Assembly: GCA_902561795.1 (NCBI GenBank)
Contig: CACERG010000012.1
Location: 1 to 53,187, forward strand
Direction of reading: 5' to 3'
Length of the DNA stretch: 53,187 nucleotides
Source of the DNA: an uncultured Bacteroidota bacterium
GTDB taxonomy: Bacteria; Bacteroidota; Bacteroidia; Flavobacteriales; Flavobacteriaceae
The translations under genes were made by a program, and so were the position numbers. Every line of letters begins with the position of its first letter. The first letter of the stretch is position 1. Under the pieces are notes generated by a model, which saw only the letters and a list, made by a program, of their open reading frames with translations, was not told the origin of the DNA and did not search any database. Of this stretch, positions 8,545 to 17,254 are shown piece by piece.

Positions 8545-10368
8545 CTATTGTAATTCAATAATATAGGCTGTTTCGGGTGAAACCTCAAGATTTTTTGCTA
8601 AGTTAATTTGTTTTTCGGATATTATTTCATAACCATTTGTTCTTCCTGCAATTCCTTCATGGAATCTGTCGAGAGAAAGATTTTGTTTTTTAGGGCTATT
8701 ATTAATAATTACCATTACACAACTTTTTTCAGAATATCTAAAATACACATAAACGTCGTTTTCGGGAACATAATGAAGAGTTTTACCTGTATGAATAACA
8801 CTTTTAGTTCGGCGCCAGTTAATCAATTTTTTTGTAAAATTGAAATATGATTTTTGAACTGGGGTTCTTTCTTTCTCATTAAACGCACTTTTTTTATCAG
8901 ATATCCAACCTCCAGGAAAATCTCTTCTAATGTCACCATCTCCATTTTCCTTTTTTCCAGTCATTCGAATTTCACTTCCATAATAAATTTGAGGTATTCC
9001 TCTCAGAGTCATCAAAGCTGCCATTATTCTTTTATATGACTTAAATTCAGGATAAGAATCATTTATTCTGTTAGTATCATGATTTTCTGCAAATATCAGA
9101 ACATTATTAATATTTGGATAAAGAAAATCATTTTGTAATGTTTTATAAATTCTAGTCATTCCATGCTCCCAATACTCATCTCTCTCACTGAATGCTTTTG
9201 TAAAAGCATTATATAAAGCAAAATCTTTTACGCTAGGCAACTTTGAATTAAACCCCTGTATTGCTGCAATTGGACTGTTTTCTTGCCAATATGAAAGATG
9301 AATACTGTTATACATCCATCCTTCACCAACAATATTAAATGTTGGATACTCCAGACGAATAGCTTCTAGCCATTCAATCATCGGTTTAGTATTATTGTAT
9401 GGAAATGTATCAACTCTAAAACCATCAATACCAGCAAATTCTATCCACCAAATGGCATTTTGAATCAAATAATTCAATAGTTTCGGTTGACTTTGATTAA
9501 GATCTGCCATAGTAGGCACGAACCAGCCTTTTAGTAATTCCTTTTTATCAATTATTGATGCATATGGATCAGAATGTATCTCTTTTCTATGATTAGTATT
9601 TGTATACTCTTCAAAATAATGAATCCAATCTTTTGTTGGGGGATCTTTAACCATCCAATGTTGAGTGCCCCAATGGTTAGTTACATAATCCATAATTAGT
9701 TTCATGCCTCGTTTATGAAGACTAGTAGCCAATCTTTTATAGTCTTGATTGGATCCATATCTTGGATCAATTCGATACAAATCGCTTTGGCCATAAGTAT
9801 GATAAGAAACACTGGGATCGTTGTCCTCGCAAAGAGGAGTTGACCAAATAGCGGTTACCCCTAATTCTTCGATGTAGTCTAAGTTTTTAATAATACCCTC
9901 CAAATCACCTCCATGTCTTCCATCTTTGTCGGAGCGATTAAGTTTATCTTTTAAGTCTGGATGGGAATCATTTAATGGGTTTCCATTAGCAAATCTATCT
10001 GGCATTAAAAGATAAACAACATCCGAAGAATCAAAGCTTGAAAAATCAAAATTTCTATTTCGTCTTTTAATTTCATATCTAAATGTGTTTTTTGTTTTTT
10101 TTCCTTCAATCAAATTAATTTTAAAATTTCCAGCCTTTTGGTTGGTGAGATCAAAATTCAGAAAAAGATAATTTTTATTTTCAACCTCTTCTATGCTTAC
10201 TAAATTCATACCCTGAGCTTTAACATCATATTTAGATACATCTTTTCCATATAATAAAACTTTCAGCTTCTTATTTTTCATTCCTTGCCACCAAAATGGT
10301 GGTTCTACCCGATCTATTTGAGCTGTTGCAAATAAGGGGAATAATAAATAAATAAATAAATACTTCAT
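8545..10368 (-). CDS. Exported GH13 amylase, neopullulanase/cyclomaltodextrinase-like (SusA-like)
   Basis: The 607-residue protein has an N-terminal signal peptide ending near ATAQ (17), a beta-sandwich domain typical of cyclomaltodextrinases (about 18-105, containing PPFWWQGMKN), the GH13 catalytic barrel and a C-terminal beta domain. Catalytic residues are in place: Asp320 in DGFRVDTF, Glu349 in IVGEGW and Asp431 in AENHDTNR. The architecture matches periplasmic SusA-type enzymes that cut maltodextrins and cyclodextrins. GH65 lies 8 bases upstream and the second GH13 3 bases downstream, so the genes are surely co-transcribed. Confidence 0.92.
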   Translation of the reverse strand: MKYLFIYLLFPLFATAQIDRVEPPFWWQGMKNKKLKVLLYGKDVSKYDVKAQGMNLVSIEEVENKNYLFLNFDLTNQKAGNFKINLIEGKKTKNTFRYEIKRRNRNFDFSSFDSSDVVYLLMPDRFANGNPLNDSHPDLKDKLNRSDKDGRHGGDLEGIIKNLDYIEELGVTAIWSTPLCEDNDPSVSYHTYGQSDLYRIDPRYGSNQDYKRLATSLHKRGMKLIMDYVTNHWGTQHWMVKDPPTKDWIHYFEEYTNTNHRKEIHSDPYASIIDKKELLKGWFVPTMADLNQSQPKLLNYLIQNAIWWIEFAGIDGFRVDTFPYNNTKPMIEWLEAIRLEYPTFNIVGEGWMYNSIHLSYWQENSPIAAIQGFNSKLPSVKDFALYNAFTKAFSERDEYWEHGMTRIYKTLQNDFLYPNINNVLIFAENHDTNRINDSYPEFKSYKRIMAALMTLRGIPQIYYGSEIRMTGKKENGDGDIRRDFPGGWISDKKSAFNEKERTPVQKSYFNFTKKLINWRRTKSVIHTGKTLHYVPENDVYVYFRYSEKSCVMVIINNSPKKQNLSLDRFHEGIAGRTNGYEIISEKQINLAKNLEVSPETAYIIELQ

Positions 10369-10376
10369 AAAAGATC

Positions 10377-12656
10377 TTAAATTTTAACTAGTTCTCCATG
10401 ACAGTAAATTGCAAGGCTTGGATTTGAATGAATTATGTTTACCTTTTTCTTATCTACCTCAACATTTATAGAAGTGTTTCTGTAGTTGATTTTAAAATTA
10501 TACTTTTCCCATGATTTTGGAAGAATTGAATCTATATGCAATTGATCGTTAATAATACGGACACCTCCAAAACCTTGAACTAAACTCATCCATGTTCCAG
10601 CCATACTTGTAATATGAAGTCCCTCTTCAACTTCTTTATTATAATCATCCAAATCCAAACGAGAAGTCCTAAGATAAAGTAAATATGCTTTTTCTATTCT
10701 ACCTAAACGAGATGCCAAAATAGAATGCACGCATGCAGAAAGTGATGATTCATGAACTGTTAAAGGTTCATAAAAATCGAAATGCTTCTTAATGAACTCG
10801 TAATCAAAATTTTCTTCAAAAAGGTATAAACCCTGCAAAACATCTGCCTGTTTAATAAATGGTGACCGCAGAATTCTATCCCATGACCAATGCTGATTAA
10901 TTGGTCTTTCACTTTTATCTATTGAACTTGCTGGAATTATAGTTTTATCTAAAAAACCATCTTGTTGTAAAAAAATATTATTTTCTGGATGTCTTGGAAA
11001 GTGGATCTGGGTTGCAATTTGATTCCACTTATCAATTTCAGATTCTTGCCAAGAAACTTTTTCTTTTATTCTGTTCCAATGCTGGGGATGCATTTTTTTG
11101 ATCTTTAGAATTTCCTTAGTAGTGTATTGCAAACACCACTGTGCTAAATAATTTGTATACCAATTGTTATTTACATTATTTTCGTATTCATTAGGCCCTG
11201 TAACACCTAAAATAACATAGGCTTTTTTATTTTCTGAATAATTAACGCGTTCAGCCCAAAATCTTGAAATTGCAATTAGTACTTCAAGACCCATTTCAGG
11301 TATATAAGTAAGATCTCCTGTAAACCTTTCATAATTGAAAATAGCATATGCAATAGCTCCATTTCGGTGTATTTCCTCAAAAGTTATTTCCCATTCATTA
11401 TGGCACTCCTCACCATTCATTGTTACCATAGGATATAAAGCTGATCCATTTTTAAAACCTAATTTTTCAGCATTTTCTATAGCCTTTTCTAAATGATCAT
11501 ATCTATATTTAAGTAAATTACGAGCAACTTTATGACTTTTAGTAGCCATATAAAAGGGTAAACAATAGGCTTCAGTATCCCAATATGTGCTTCCTCCATA
11601 CTTTTCACCTGTAAATCCTTTAGGACCAATATTTAGTCTCGAATCTCTTCCATCGTAGGTTTGATTAAGTTGGAAAATATTAAATCGTATACCCTGTTGA
11701 GCTTTATCATCTCCTACAATTTCAATATCAGATTGATCCCATATTTCCAACCAAACTTTTCGATGATCATCTTCTAGAGTTTTAAAACCTTTTTCAGAGG
11801 CATATTTAACTGTATTTTCTGCGATTTTTTCAAACTTGTTTCGATTATGATTTAATCCATTAATATAGCCCCCATATTTTAAAATAGTACAATGCTCAAG
11901 CTCATTCAAGTCATGCTCTTTAGTTTGACTTACTCTAAATTCTTTTTCACTAAAGTTAAATTTTGATAACCGTTGTCCAGAATGATTTAATAGTTCAGTT
12001 TGAGCATAAGTTGCAATATCAAATTTTGTTTTTAAAGTCTGAGAATTAAGTAAAATTAAATCTTGGGAGCAAACTGAACCTCGATGTTTCCAAAAAGGAT
12101 CACTCCAATTTGAATCTTCATTTTTAATGTTACCATCAATGAATGATTCAATAGTTAATTTGGATTTACCTTGTAATGATTTTATTTTATAATTTATCAC
12201 CCCTAATTCGTTTTTATCCATTGATAAAAAACGCTTTACCTCAACAGCAATTCTACTACTTTGAGTAAGTTGTGCTTCAAATGATCGAATATAGATTCCG
12301 GACTTCATGTCAAGTATTCTTTTAAAGTTTGAAACTTCTAAGCATTTATTCAAATCAAGCGGAAAACTATTGACATTGATGTGGATTCCAATCCAACTAG
12401 GAGAATTCAGAACTTTTGCAAAATATTCTGGATATCCGTTTTTCCACCAACCCACTTTAGTTTTATCTGGATAATAAATACCTCCTATATAACTGCCCTG
12501 GAAAGTAGTTCCTGAGTAATGCTCCTCGAAATTTGCACGTTGGCCCATGAATCCATTTCCTAAACTAAAAATACTCTCCGAAGCTTTAACTTTGGAAGAA
12601 TCAAAATCTTTTTCTATTATTTTCCAAGGATCTATTTTATAATGTACTTTCTGCAT
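10377..12656 (-). CDS. GH65 family glycoside phosphorylase, probably maltose phosphorylase
   Basis: The 759-residue cytoplasmic protein has the GH65 layout: an N-terminal beta-sandwich (with LGNGFMGQRANFEEHYSGT at 32-50), a linker, an (alpha/alpha)6 barrel with GGSTYWDTEAY (354-364) and GPNEYENNVNNNWY (487-500), and a C-terminal beta domain. Glu490 aligns with the catalytic acid of maltose phosphorylases. The expected reaction is phosphorolysis of maltose to glucose and beta-glucose-1-phosphate. The adjacent beta-phosphoglucomutase fits exactly, because only that enzyme uses the beta anomer. Kojibiose or trehalose phosphorylase activity cannot be excluded, but the GH13 neighbours favour maltose. 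Confidence 0.9.
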   Translation of the reverse strand: MQKVHYKIDPWKIIEKDFDSSKVKASESIFSLGNGFMGQRANFEEHYSGTTFQGSYIGGIYYPDKTKVGWWKNGYPEYFAKVLNSPSWIGIHINVNSFPLDLNKCLEVSNFKRILDMKSGIYIRSFEAQLTQSSRIAVEVKRFLSMDKNELGVINYKIKSLQGKSKLTIESFIDGNIKNEDSNWSDPFWKHRGSVCSQDLILLNSQTLKTKFDIATYAQTELLNHSGQRLSKFNFSEKEFRVSQTKEHDLNELEHCTILKYGGYINGLNHNRNKFEKIAENTVKYASEKGFKTLEDDHRKVWLEIWDQSDIEIVGDDKAQQGIRFNIFQLNQTYDGRDSRLNIGPKGFTGEKYGGSTYWDTEAYCLPFYMATKSHKVARNLLKYRYDHLEKAIENAEKLGFKNGSALYPMVTMNGEECHNEWEITFEEIHRNGAIAYAIFNYERFTGDLTYIPEMGLEVLIAISRFWAERVNYSENKKAYVILGVTGPNEYENNVNNNWYTNYLAQWCLQYTTKEILKIKKMHPQHWNRIKEKVSWQESEIDKWNQIATQIHFPRHPENNIFLQQDGFLDKTIIPASSIDKSERPINQHWSWDRILRSPFIKQADVLQGLYLFEENFDYEFIKKHFDFYEPLTVHESSLSACVHSILASRLGRIEKAYLLYLRTSRLDLDDYNKEVEEGLHITSMAGTWMSLVQGFGGVRIINDQLHIDSILPKSWEKYNFKINYRNTSINVEVDKKKVNIIHSNPSLAIYCHGELVKI

Positions 12657-12698
12657 TTGAAAATGTCATATAAAGCAATTTATAATTTTATTTTAATT

Positions 12699-13349
12699 TT
12701 AAAACAGCATCTCTAACTCAGTAGTATTTATTGACGAAAAATTTGGGTAACAAAAATCGTAATTTGCAAAATCATTTTTATCTCCAATAGCTACTGCAGT
12801 CATTCCAGCTGCTTTAGCTGCTATAATACCCGCCTGAGAGTCTTCGAAAACGACACATTTCTTGGAAGTTATACCCATTTCCATACTAGCTTTTAAAAAA
12901 ACCTCAGGATGAGGTTTACTTTTTTTTACTTGATTCCCGTCAACAACAATTTTGAAAAAAGAAGTAATTTCTAATTGGTCAAGAATTAATCTAGCGTTTT
13001 TACTAGCAGATCCTAAAGCTATTTTTATCCTTCTTTTATCTAGAAAATCTAGTGCTTCTAAAATTCCTGGTAGGATATCATCAACTGTAATCTCTCTAAC
13101 ATAATTAAGGTAGTCTTGATTTTTCTTTTCAAGGTAAATTTTAAAGGAGCTGGGATCTAAAGTTATGTTAGCTAAATTTAGAATTTGATTTAAAGAATCT
13201 GCACGACTAAGTCCCTTTAATTTTTGATTATCTTCTGTTTTTAATTCATAATTAAAACATTTTGCAATTTTACGCCAAGAAATAAAATGATATTTAGCTG
13301 TATCAACTATCACTCCGTCTAAGTCAAATAAAGCGAGTTCGTGCTTCAT
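12699..13349 (-). CDS. pgmB: Beta-phosphoglucomutase
   Basis: This HAD-superfamily phosphatase-like protein (216 aa) has FDLDGVIVD at 8-16 (nucleophile Asp9, acid/base Asp11), the cap-domain region that follows, GSASKNA and the late acidic motif VVFEDSQAGIIAAKAAGM. It converts beta-glucose-1-phosphate into glucose-6-phosphate. It sits 42 bases upstream of the GH65 phosphorylase that would make its substrate. The sequence opens 31 bases after the ferredoxin gene on the same strand, so read-through from the Fe-S gene block is possible. Confidence 0.92.
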   Translation of the reverse strand: MKHELALFDLDGVIVDTAKYHFISWRKIAKCFNYELKTEDNQKLKGLSRADSLNQILNLANITLDPSSFKIYLEKKNQDYLNYVREITVDDILPGILEALDFLDKRRIKIALGSASKNARLILDQLEITSFFKIVVDGNQVKKSKPHPEVFLKASMEMGITSKKCVVFEDSQAGIIAAKAAGMTAVAIGDKNDFANYDFCYPNFSSINTTELEMLF

Positions 13350-13380
13350 TTTGAAAGAAAAATTAAAATATCAGTCAAAT

Positions 13381-13704
13381 TCATTCTTCAGGAGCTAATG
13401 TAATGCAAAGTCCATTTAATTCCTTTGATAGAAAAATTTGGCAACCTAGACGACTGTTTTCTTTTACATTAAATGCCTCAGCTAGCATGGCTTTCTCGTC
13501 CTCAGACTTTTCAGGTATTGTATGTTTGCTTGTTACATAGCATTGACAAGAAGCACAAAGTGCCATTCCACCACAAGTGCCTTCAACGGGAAATTTATAA
13601 ACTTTACATAAATCCATTAAATTAAATTGCATATCTACAGGAGCATTTAATTTATGTGAATTCCCATCCCGATCTGTTAAATGGATAGTAATGTCTTTAT
13701 CCAT
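13381..13704 (-). CDS. 2Fe-2S ferredoxin, adrenodoxin type
   Basis: The 107-residue protein has a ferredoxin fold with four cluster cysteines in the C-x5-C-x2-C...C pattern: Cys44, Cys50, Cys53 (in CGGMALCASC) and Cys88 (in RLGCQI). The spacing is that of adrenodoxin/ISC-type [2Fe-2S] ferredoxins, electron carriers often used in Fe-S cluster assembly. Cys33 and Cys55 are extra. The gene starts 3 bases after nfu, which itself follows mrp by 3 bases, so a role in Fe-S assembly is likely. The electron partner is not identified here. Confidence 0.88.
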   Translation of the reverse strand: MDKDITIHLTDRDGNSHKLNAPVDMQFNLMDLCKVYKFPVEGTCGGMALCASCQCYVTSKHTIPEKSEDEKAMLAEAFNVKENSRLGCQIFLSKELNGLCITLAPEE

Positions 13705-13707
13705 CTT

Positions 13708-13953
13708 TTACTCAGGATCAATACTGGTGACTGTTTCAATTTGTGGAACATGCTTTTTAATGGTCATCTCAACCCCAGTTTTAAGGGTCATTTGATTTAC
13801 AGAACAACCAGCACAAGCGCCGTGAAGTTGAACCTTAACATGTTTGTCATCATCAATAGAAACAAGAGAAATATCCCCACCATCTGAATTTAAAAAGGGT
13901 CTAATTTCTTCTAGTGCTATATTTACTTTTGATTCTATTTCCTTAATATTCAT
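13708..13953 (-). CDS. NifU C-terminal-domain protein (Nfu-type Fe-S carrier)
   Basis: This short protein (81 aa) is a stand-alone NifU C-terminal domain with the Cys47-x-x-Cys50 motif (HGACAGCSVNQMTLK) and the preceding PFLNSDGGDI. Nfu proteins hold a transient [4Fe-4S] cluster at the interface of a dimer and pass it to target enzymes. It lies between mrp and a [2Fe-2S] ferredoxin with 3-base gaps on both sides, which makes a compact Fe-S trafficking operon. Possible clients within this window include NadA and the radical-free Fe-S enzymes of central metabolism; that is inference. Confidence 0.93.
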   Translation of the reverse strand: MNIKEIESKVNIALEEIRPFLNSDGGDISLVSIDDDKHVKVQLHGACAGCSVNQMTLKTGVEMTIKKHVPQIETVTSIDPE

Positions 13954-13956
13954 CTC

Positions 13957-15090
13957 TTACGATTTTATTGCATCACAGCCCACTAAATTAGTAATTTCTA
14001 CGACTTTTGTAGGAGGTAAATTTTTATTTCTCAAAAGAACTTGTGAAACAAGATTTTTTGTTACATTTTCAAATTCCTTAGCAATACTTGAATTTTCCTG
14101 CAGTGATGCAGGATGTCCAAAATCAGATGCTTCTCTTACACTTTGAACTATAGGAATAGAACCCAAAAAAGGAACTTTTTTGTCGTTTGCAAGATATTCT
14201 GCACCACGCTTTCCAAAAATGTAATATTTATTTTCAGGTAACTCTGGAGGTGAAAAGTAACTCATATTTTCAACTATTCCCAAAACGGGAACTTTAATGT
14301 TTTTATTTTGAAACATAGTAATTCCTTTTTTAGCATCTGACAGAGCAACGTTTTGTGGTGTACTTACCACAACTGCTCCTGTTAAGGGGAGTGACTGAAC
14401 AATACTGAGATGAATATCTCCTGTCCCTGGGGGTAAATCAACAATCAAGAAATCTAGATCACCCCAAGCAGCATCAAAAATCATTTGATTTAAAGCCTTT
14501 GAGGCCATAGGCCCTCTCCAAATTACAGCTTGATCAGGTTTAGTAAAAAATCCTATTGAAAGAACTTTTACATTGTAATTTTCAACGGGCTCCATTTTGG
14601 ATTTACCATCAACTTCAATGGAACGAGGTCTCGCACCGTCCACATCAAACATTGTAGGAATAGAAGGTCCATATATATCCGCATCTAAAACACCTACTTT
14701 ACAACCCATTTTTGATAGTGTTACTGCAATATTAGCAGTTACAGTTGATTTGCCAACACCACCCTTTCCAGATGATACAGCAATCACATTTTGAATACCA
14801 GGAATAGACATTACTTTGGTCTTATTATCGGACTTTTTAGATGGTGATATTTTAAAATTTACTTTAATTTTTGCCTTTTCGTAAACTTGTTCATGAATAA
14901 TTTTTAGAATATTGACCTCTAATTTTTTTCTAGCCTGCAAAGTAGGATTTTCGAGTTTAAGGTCTATATCTATTTGGTCACCAAAAGTCATTACATTCAA
15001 AACAGCTTTACTTTCAACAATATTTTTCTCCTCACCTGGAGCGGAGATTGATTCCAAAGCTTTTAATATATTTTCTTTATTAATTTTCAT
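13957..15090 (-). CDS. Mrp/ApbC-type P-loop ATPase, Fe-S cluster carrier
   Basis: The 377-residue protein has an N-terminal MIP18-like domain (about 1-80), a linker, and the Mrp/NBP35 ATPase domain with the deviant Walker A SSGKGGVGKST (106-116), a DADIYGPSIP block and DLPPGTGD. The family binds and transfers Fe-S clusters. Canonical members carry a C-x-x-C after the ENMS motif. Here that stretch reads ENMSYFSPPELPENKYY and has no Cys; the only cysteines seen lie near residue 130 and near the C-terminus. The start at 15090 is an ATG. A weak promoter-like element lies at 15109-15116. It heads the mrp-nfu-ferredoxin cluster. Confidence 0.9.
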   Translation of the reverse strand: MKINKENILKALESISAPGEEKNIVESKAVLNVMTFGDQIDIDLKLENPTLQARKKLEVNILKIIHEQVYEKAKIKVNFKISPSKKSDNKTKVMSIPGIQNVIAVSSGKGGVGKSTVTANIAVTLSKMGCKVGVLDADIYGPSIPTMFDVDGARPRSIEVDGKSKMEPVENYNVKVLSIGFFTKPDQAVIWRGPMASKALNQMIFDAAWGDLDFLIVDLPPGTGDIHLSIVQSLPLTGAVVVSTPQNVALSDAKKGITMFQNKNIKVPVLGIVENMSYFSPPELPENKYYIFGKRGAEYLANDKKVPFLGSIPIVQSVREASDFGHPASLQENSSIAKEFENVTKNLVSQVLLRNKNLPPTKVVEITNLVGCDAIKS

Positions 15091-15108
15091 CGGTGATCAC
15101 TAAAGCTA

Positions 15109-15116
15109 TAAAGATA
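15109..15116 (-). promoter_or_regulatory. Possible -7 promoter element for mrp
   Basis: On the minus strand this reads TATCTTTA, seven of eight positions like TAnnTTTG counting the free ones. It lies 19 bases upstream of the mrp ATG in the only gap between mrp and the upstream gene. The final base deviates and no clear -33 element is visible. Confidence 0.25.
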
Positions 15117-15151
15117 GTACTAAGGATTAAACTTCTAAAAATATTTTGTAT

Positions 15152-15487
15152 TTAAACAGGTGGCAACCCTTTGCAAGGATCCCAAAAAAAAATTTCTAAG
15201 TTTTGAATTTTATCGCCCTTAATTACAATCCCTTCATTCTCAAGGAGCTGTTGCATAACTTTTGTCCCTCCAAAATGATGTTTACCAGTTAAAAGACCTA
15301 TTCTATTAACTACTCTGTGGGCCGGTATTGAATTATCTCCATGGGAAGCATTCATAGCCCAACCAACAAGCCTTGCACTTTTTTTGGCTCCCAAATAACT
15401 TGCTATAGCACCATAAGATGTAACCTTTCCCTCAGGGATCTGCCTTACTACTTTGTAAACCTTATCAAAAAAATCGTTTTTACTCAT
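15152..15487 (-). CDS. Alkyltransferase-like protein (ATL), MGMT fold without the acceptor Cys
   Basis: The 111-residue protein corresponds to the DNA-binding C-terminal domain of O6-methylguanine-DNA methyltransferase (IPEGKVTSYGAIASYLG, 17-33; VGWAMNA, 41-47). In true methyltransferases the acceptor motif is PCHRV. Here it is PAHRV (55-59) with Ala56 in place of Cys, so it cannot accept an alkyl group. Such ATL proteins bind O6-alkylguanine and hand the lesion to nucleotide excision repair. Its ATG directly follows the TAA of trmB, so the two are translationally coupled. Retention of the helix-turn-helix residues and normal ATL length argue against a decayed gene. Confidence 0.88.
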   Translation of the reverse strand: MSKNDFFDKVYKVVRQIPEGKVTSYGAIASYLGAKKSARLVGWAMNASHGDNSIPAHRVVNRIGLLTGKHHFGGTKVMQQLLENEGIVIKGDKIQNLEIFFWDPCKGLPPV

Positions 15488-16156
15488 TTAAAATCGAAAT
15501 TGCATATAGGCTATAGGTTTATTTTGATTAATGAATATCTTTTCATAAAAAGTCTGAACGGCAATCGCCTCTTTCGGTGCATTTGAATTACTATAAATAT
15601 TGTTATGGGCATAAATGACTTTACCAATTTGAGAAACAATACCAATTGTATAACCAAAAAAGAATTCACTATCTGTTTTAAGATGAACAATACCATTGTC
15701 TTTTAAAATTTTTTTATAAATATCTAGCATTTTAGGATTCGTAAGTCTATGTTTTGAGCGTTTATGTTTAATTTGTGGATCAGGGAACGTAATCCAAATT
15801 TCGTCTACTTCGTTAGTATCGAAACAGTGGTCTATTAGTTCAATTTGTGTTCTAAGAAACGCTACGTTATTTATTTTGTTTTCAATAGCAGTTTTTGCAC
15901 CTCTCCAAAAACGGGCACCCTTTATATCGATCCCAACATAATTTTTTCTTGGGTATTTTTTTGAAAGATAAATGGAATACTCCCCTTTTCCACAACCTAA
16001 CTCTAAAACTATTGGAGCTTTATTTTTAAAGAATTTTGAGTTCCATTTGCCCTTTAAAAATAAATTTTCTTCAATTATTTTTTCCCGATCTGGTTGTATA
16101 ACGTTTGTAAAAGTTTGATTTTCTTTAAAACGCTTTAGCTTATTTTTACTTCCCAC
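15488..16156 (-). CDS. trmB: tRNA (guanine-N7-)-methyltransferase
   Basis: The protein (222 aa) is a class I SAM methyltransferase with VLELGCGKGEYSIYLSKKYP (the SAM-binding loop), YVGIDIKGARFWRGA, and the TrmB-specific block IWITFPDPQIKHKRSKHRLT. TrmB forms m7G46 in the variable loop of many tRNAs. The start is GTG at 16156 (an ATG one base off is out of frame). It follows the sensor kinase by 25 bases and its stop directly abuts the ATL start codon, which places a tRNA modification enzyme inside a two-component operon. Confidence 0.93.
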   Translation of the reverse strand: MGSKNKLKRFKENQTFTNVIQPDREKIIEENLFLKGKWNSKFFKNKAPIVLELGCGKGEYSIYLSKKYPRKNYVGIDIKGARFWRGAKTAIENKINNVAFLRTQIELIDHCFDTNEVDEIWITFPDPQIKHKRSKHRLTNPKMLDIYKKILKDNGIVHLKTDSEFFFGYTIGIVSQIGKVIYAHNNIYSNSNAPKEAIAVQTFYEKIFINQNKPIAYMQFRF

Positions 16157-16181
16157 ATTCTATTTTTTTAAATTAGAAAAT

Positions 16182-17249
16182 TTAGGCTTCCACTAAATTA
16201 GGTGATTCAACAAGTGTTAAAGAGAAAGAAAATTCAGAACCAACGTTTGGTTCACTTTCAACAAAGATTTTTTCATTGTGTGCATCAATAATGTGTTTTA
16301 CAATTGACAAACCGAGTCCAGATCCTCCTTGTTTCCTGTTTCGTGCCGATTCAACCCTATAAAAACGTTCAAAAAGTCGAGGCAAGTGCTTTTTATCAAT
16401 ACCCTTACCATTATCAGAAATTCTAATTAGAATTTTGTTTTGTTCTATAAAATCAATCCCTATCTCAGTTATCCCTCTATTTACTCCATATTTAATTGAG
16501 TTCATTACAAGATTTAATATAACTTGTTGGATGCGTTCTTCATCTGCTAATACGTAAATAGGTTCCTCAAATTTCTTTTTTAAAGTAAGTGTTATGTTGT
16601 TTTTATCAGTTTGCACTTCTAACATTTCAAATACTTCATTAATTGTTGATAATATATTAAACTGTCTAATATCTAATTTTGCGATACCAGACTCAAATTT
16701 TGTAATTAAATCTAAATCGTTAACAATATATGTGAGACGATCAACACCATTCAAGGTTTTTTTCAAATATTTTTTTATAATTTTTTGATCAGTAACACCT
16801 CCATCTAATAATGTCAAAATAAATCCTTGAATAGTGAAAAGAGGTGTTTTTAATTCATGAGCAATGTTTCCAATAAATTCCTTTCTAAAATTTTCTTGGT
16901 TTTTCAAATCCTCTATCTGTAGATTTTTATCTGAATTTAATTTTTTTAAGTTTCGCATTAAAAGATCTATATCTTGATTTGTTTTAAGGATTGAAGTCGA
17001 GGTTGTTGATGTAAAAATGCTGTTGTATAATTCTCTAATTCTATTTCTCAAATACTTATTTAGATGGAAGGACAATAAGGAGTAAGAAAAAAATAAAATA
17101 AGCAGAAAGCCAACTAAACTTAAACTAATGAGCCAATACAGGTCGGGTTTGAGAAAAAAAGATATAAATGATACAGTTGTGATAATAGAAAAAACCGAAA
17201 TAAGGAGCGATAGTAAAAAGCTTAATTTATTAAATTTTGGAAATATCAA
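16182..17249 (-). CDS. PhoR-like membrane sensor histidine kinase
   Basis: The 355-residue protein has two membrane helices (about 10-32 and 38-60) with almost no loop between them, a coiled linker, then HisKA with NIAHELKTPLFTIQGF (phosphoacceptor His) and HATPase_c with LVMNSIKYG, DNGKGI and GGSGLGLSIVKHI. The near absence of a periplasmic sensor domain suggests it senses through the membrane, a partner protein or the linker. The start codon is TTG at 17249. It lies 5 bases after the response regulator gene, so the two form a cognate pair. Specific input, such as phosphate, cannot be concluded from sequence. Confidence 0.9.
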   Translation of the reverse strand: MIFPKFNKLSFLLSLLISVFSIITTVSFISFFLKPDLYWLISLSLVGFLLILFFSYSLLSFHLNKYLRNRIRELYNSIFTSTTSTSILKTNQDIDLLMRNLKKLNSDKNLQIEDLKNQENFRKEFIGNIAHELKTPLFTIQGFILTLLDGGVTDQKIIKKYLKKTLNGVDRLTYIVNDLDLITKFESGIAKLDIRQFNILSTINEVFEMLEVQTDKNNITLTLKKKFEEPIYVLADEERIQQVILNLVMNSIKYGVNRGITEIGIDFIEQNKILIRISDNGKGIDKKHLPRLFERFYRVESARNRKQGGSGLGLSIVKHIIDAHNEKIFVESEPNVGSEFSFSLTLVESPNLVEA

Positions 17250-17254
17250 GTAAT

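Noticed and set aside
13844-14146. 100-residue plus-strand frame over nfu and mrp
   Set aside because: It lies entirely antisense to two recognisable genes and has no motif.
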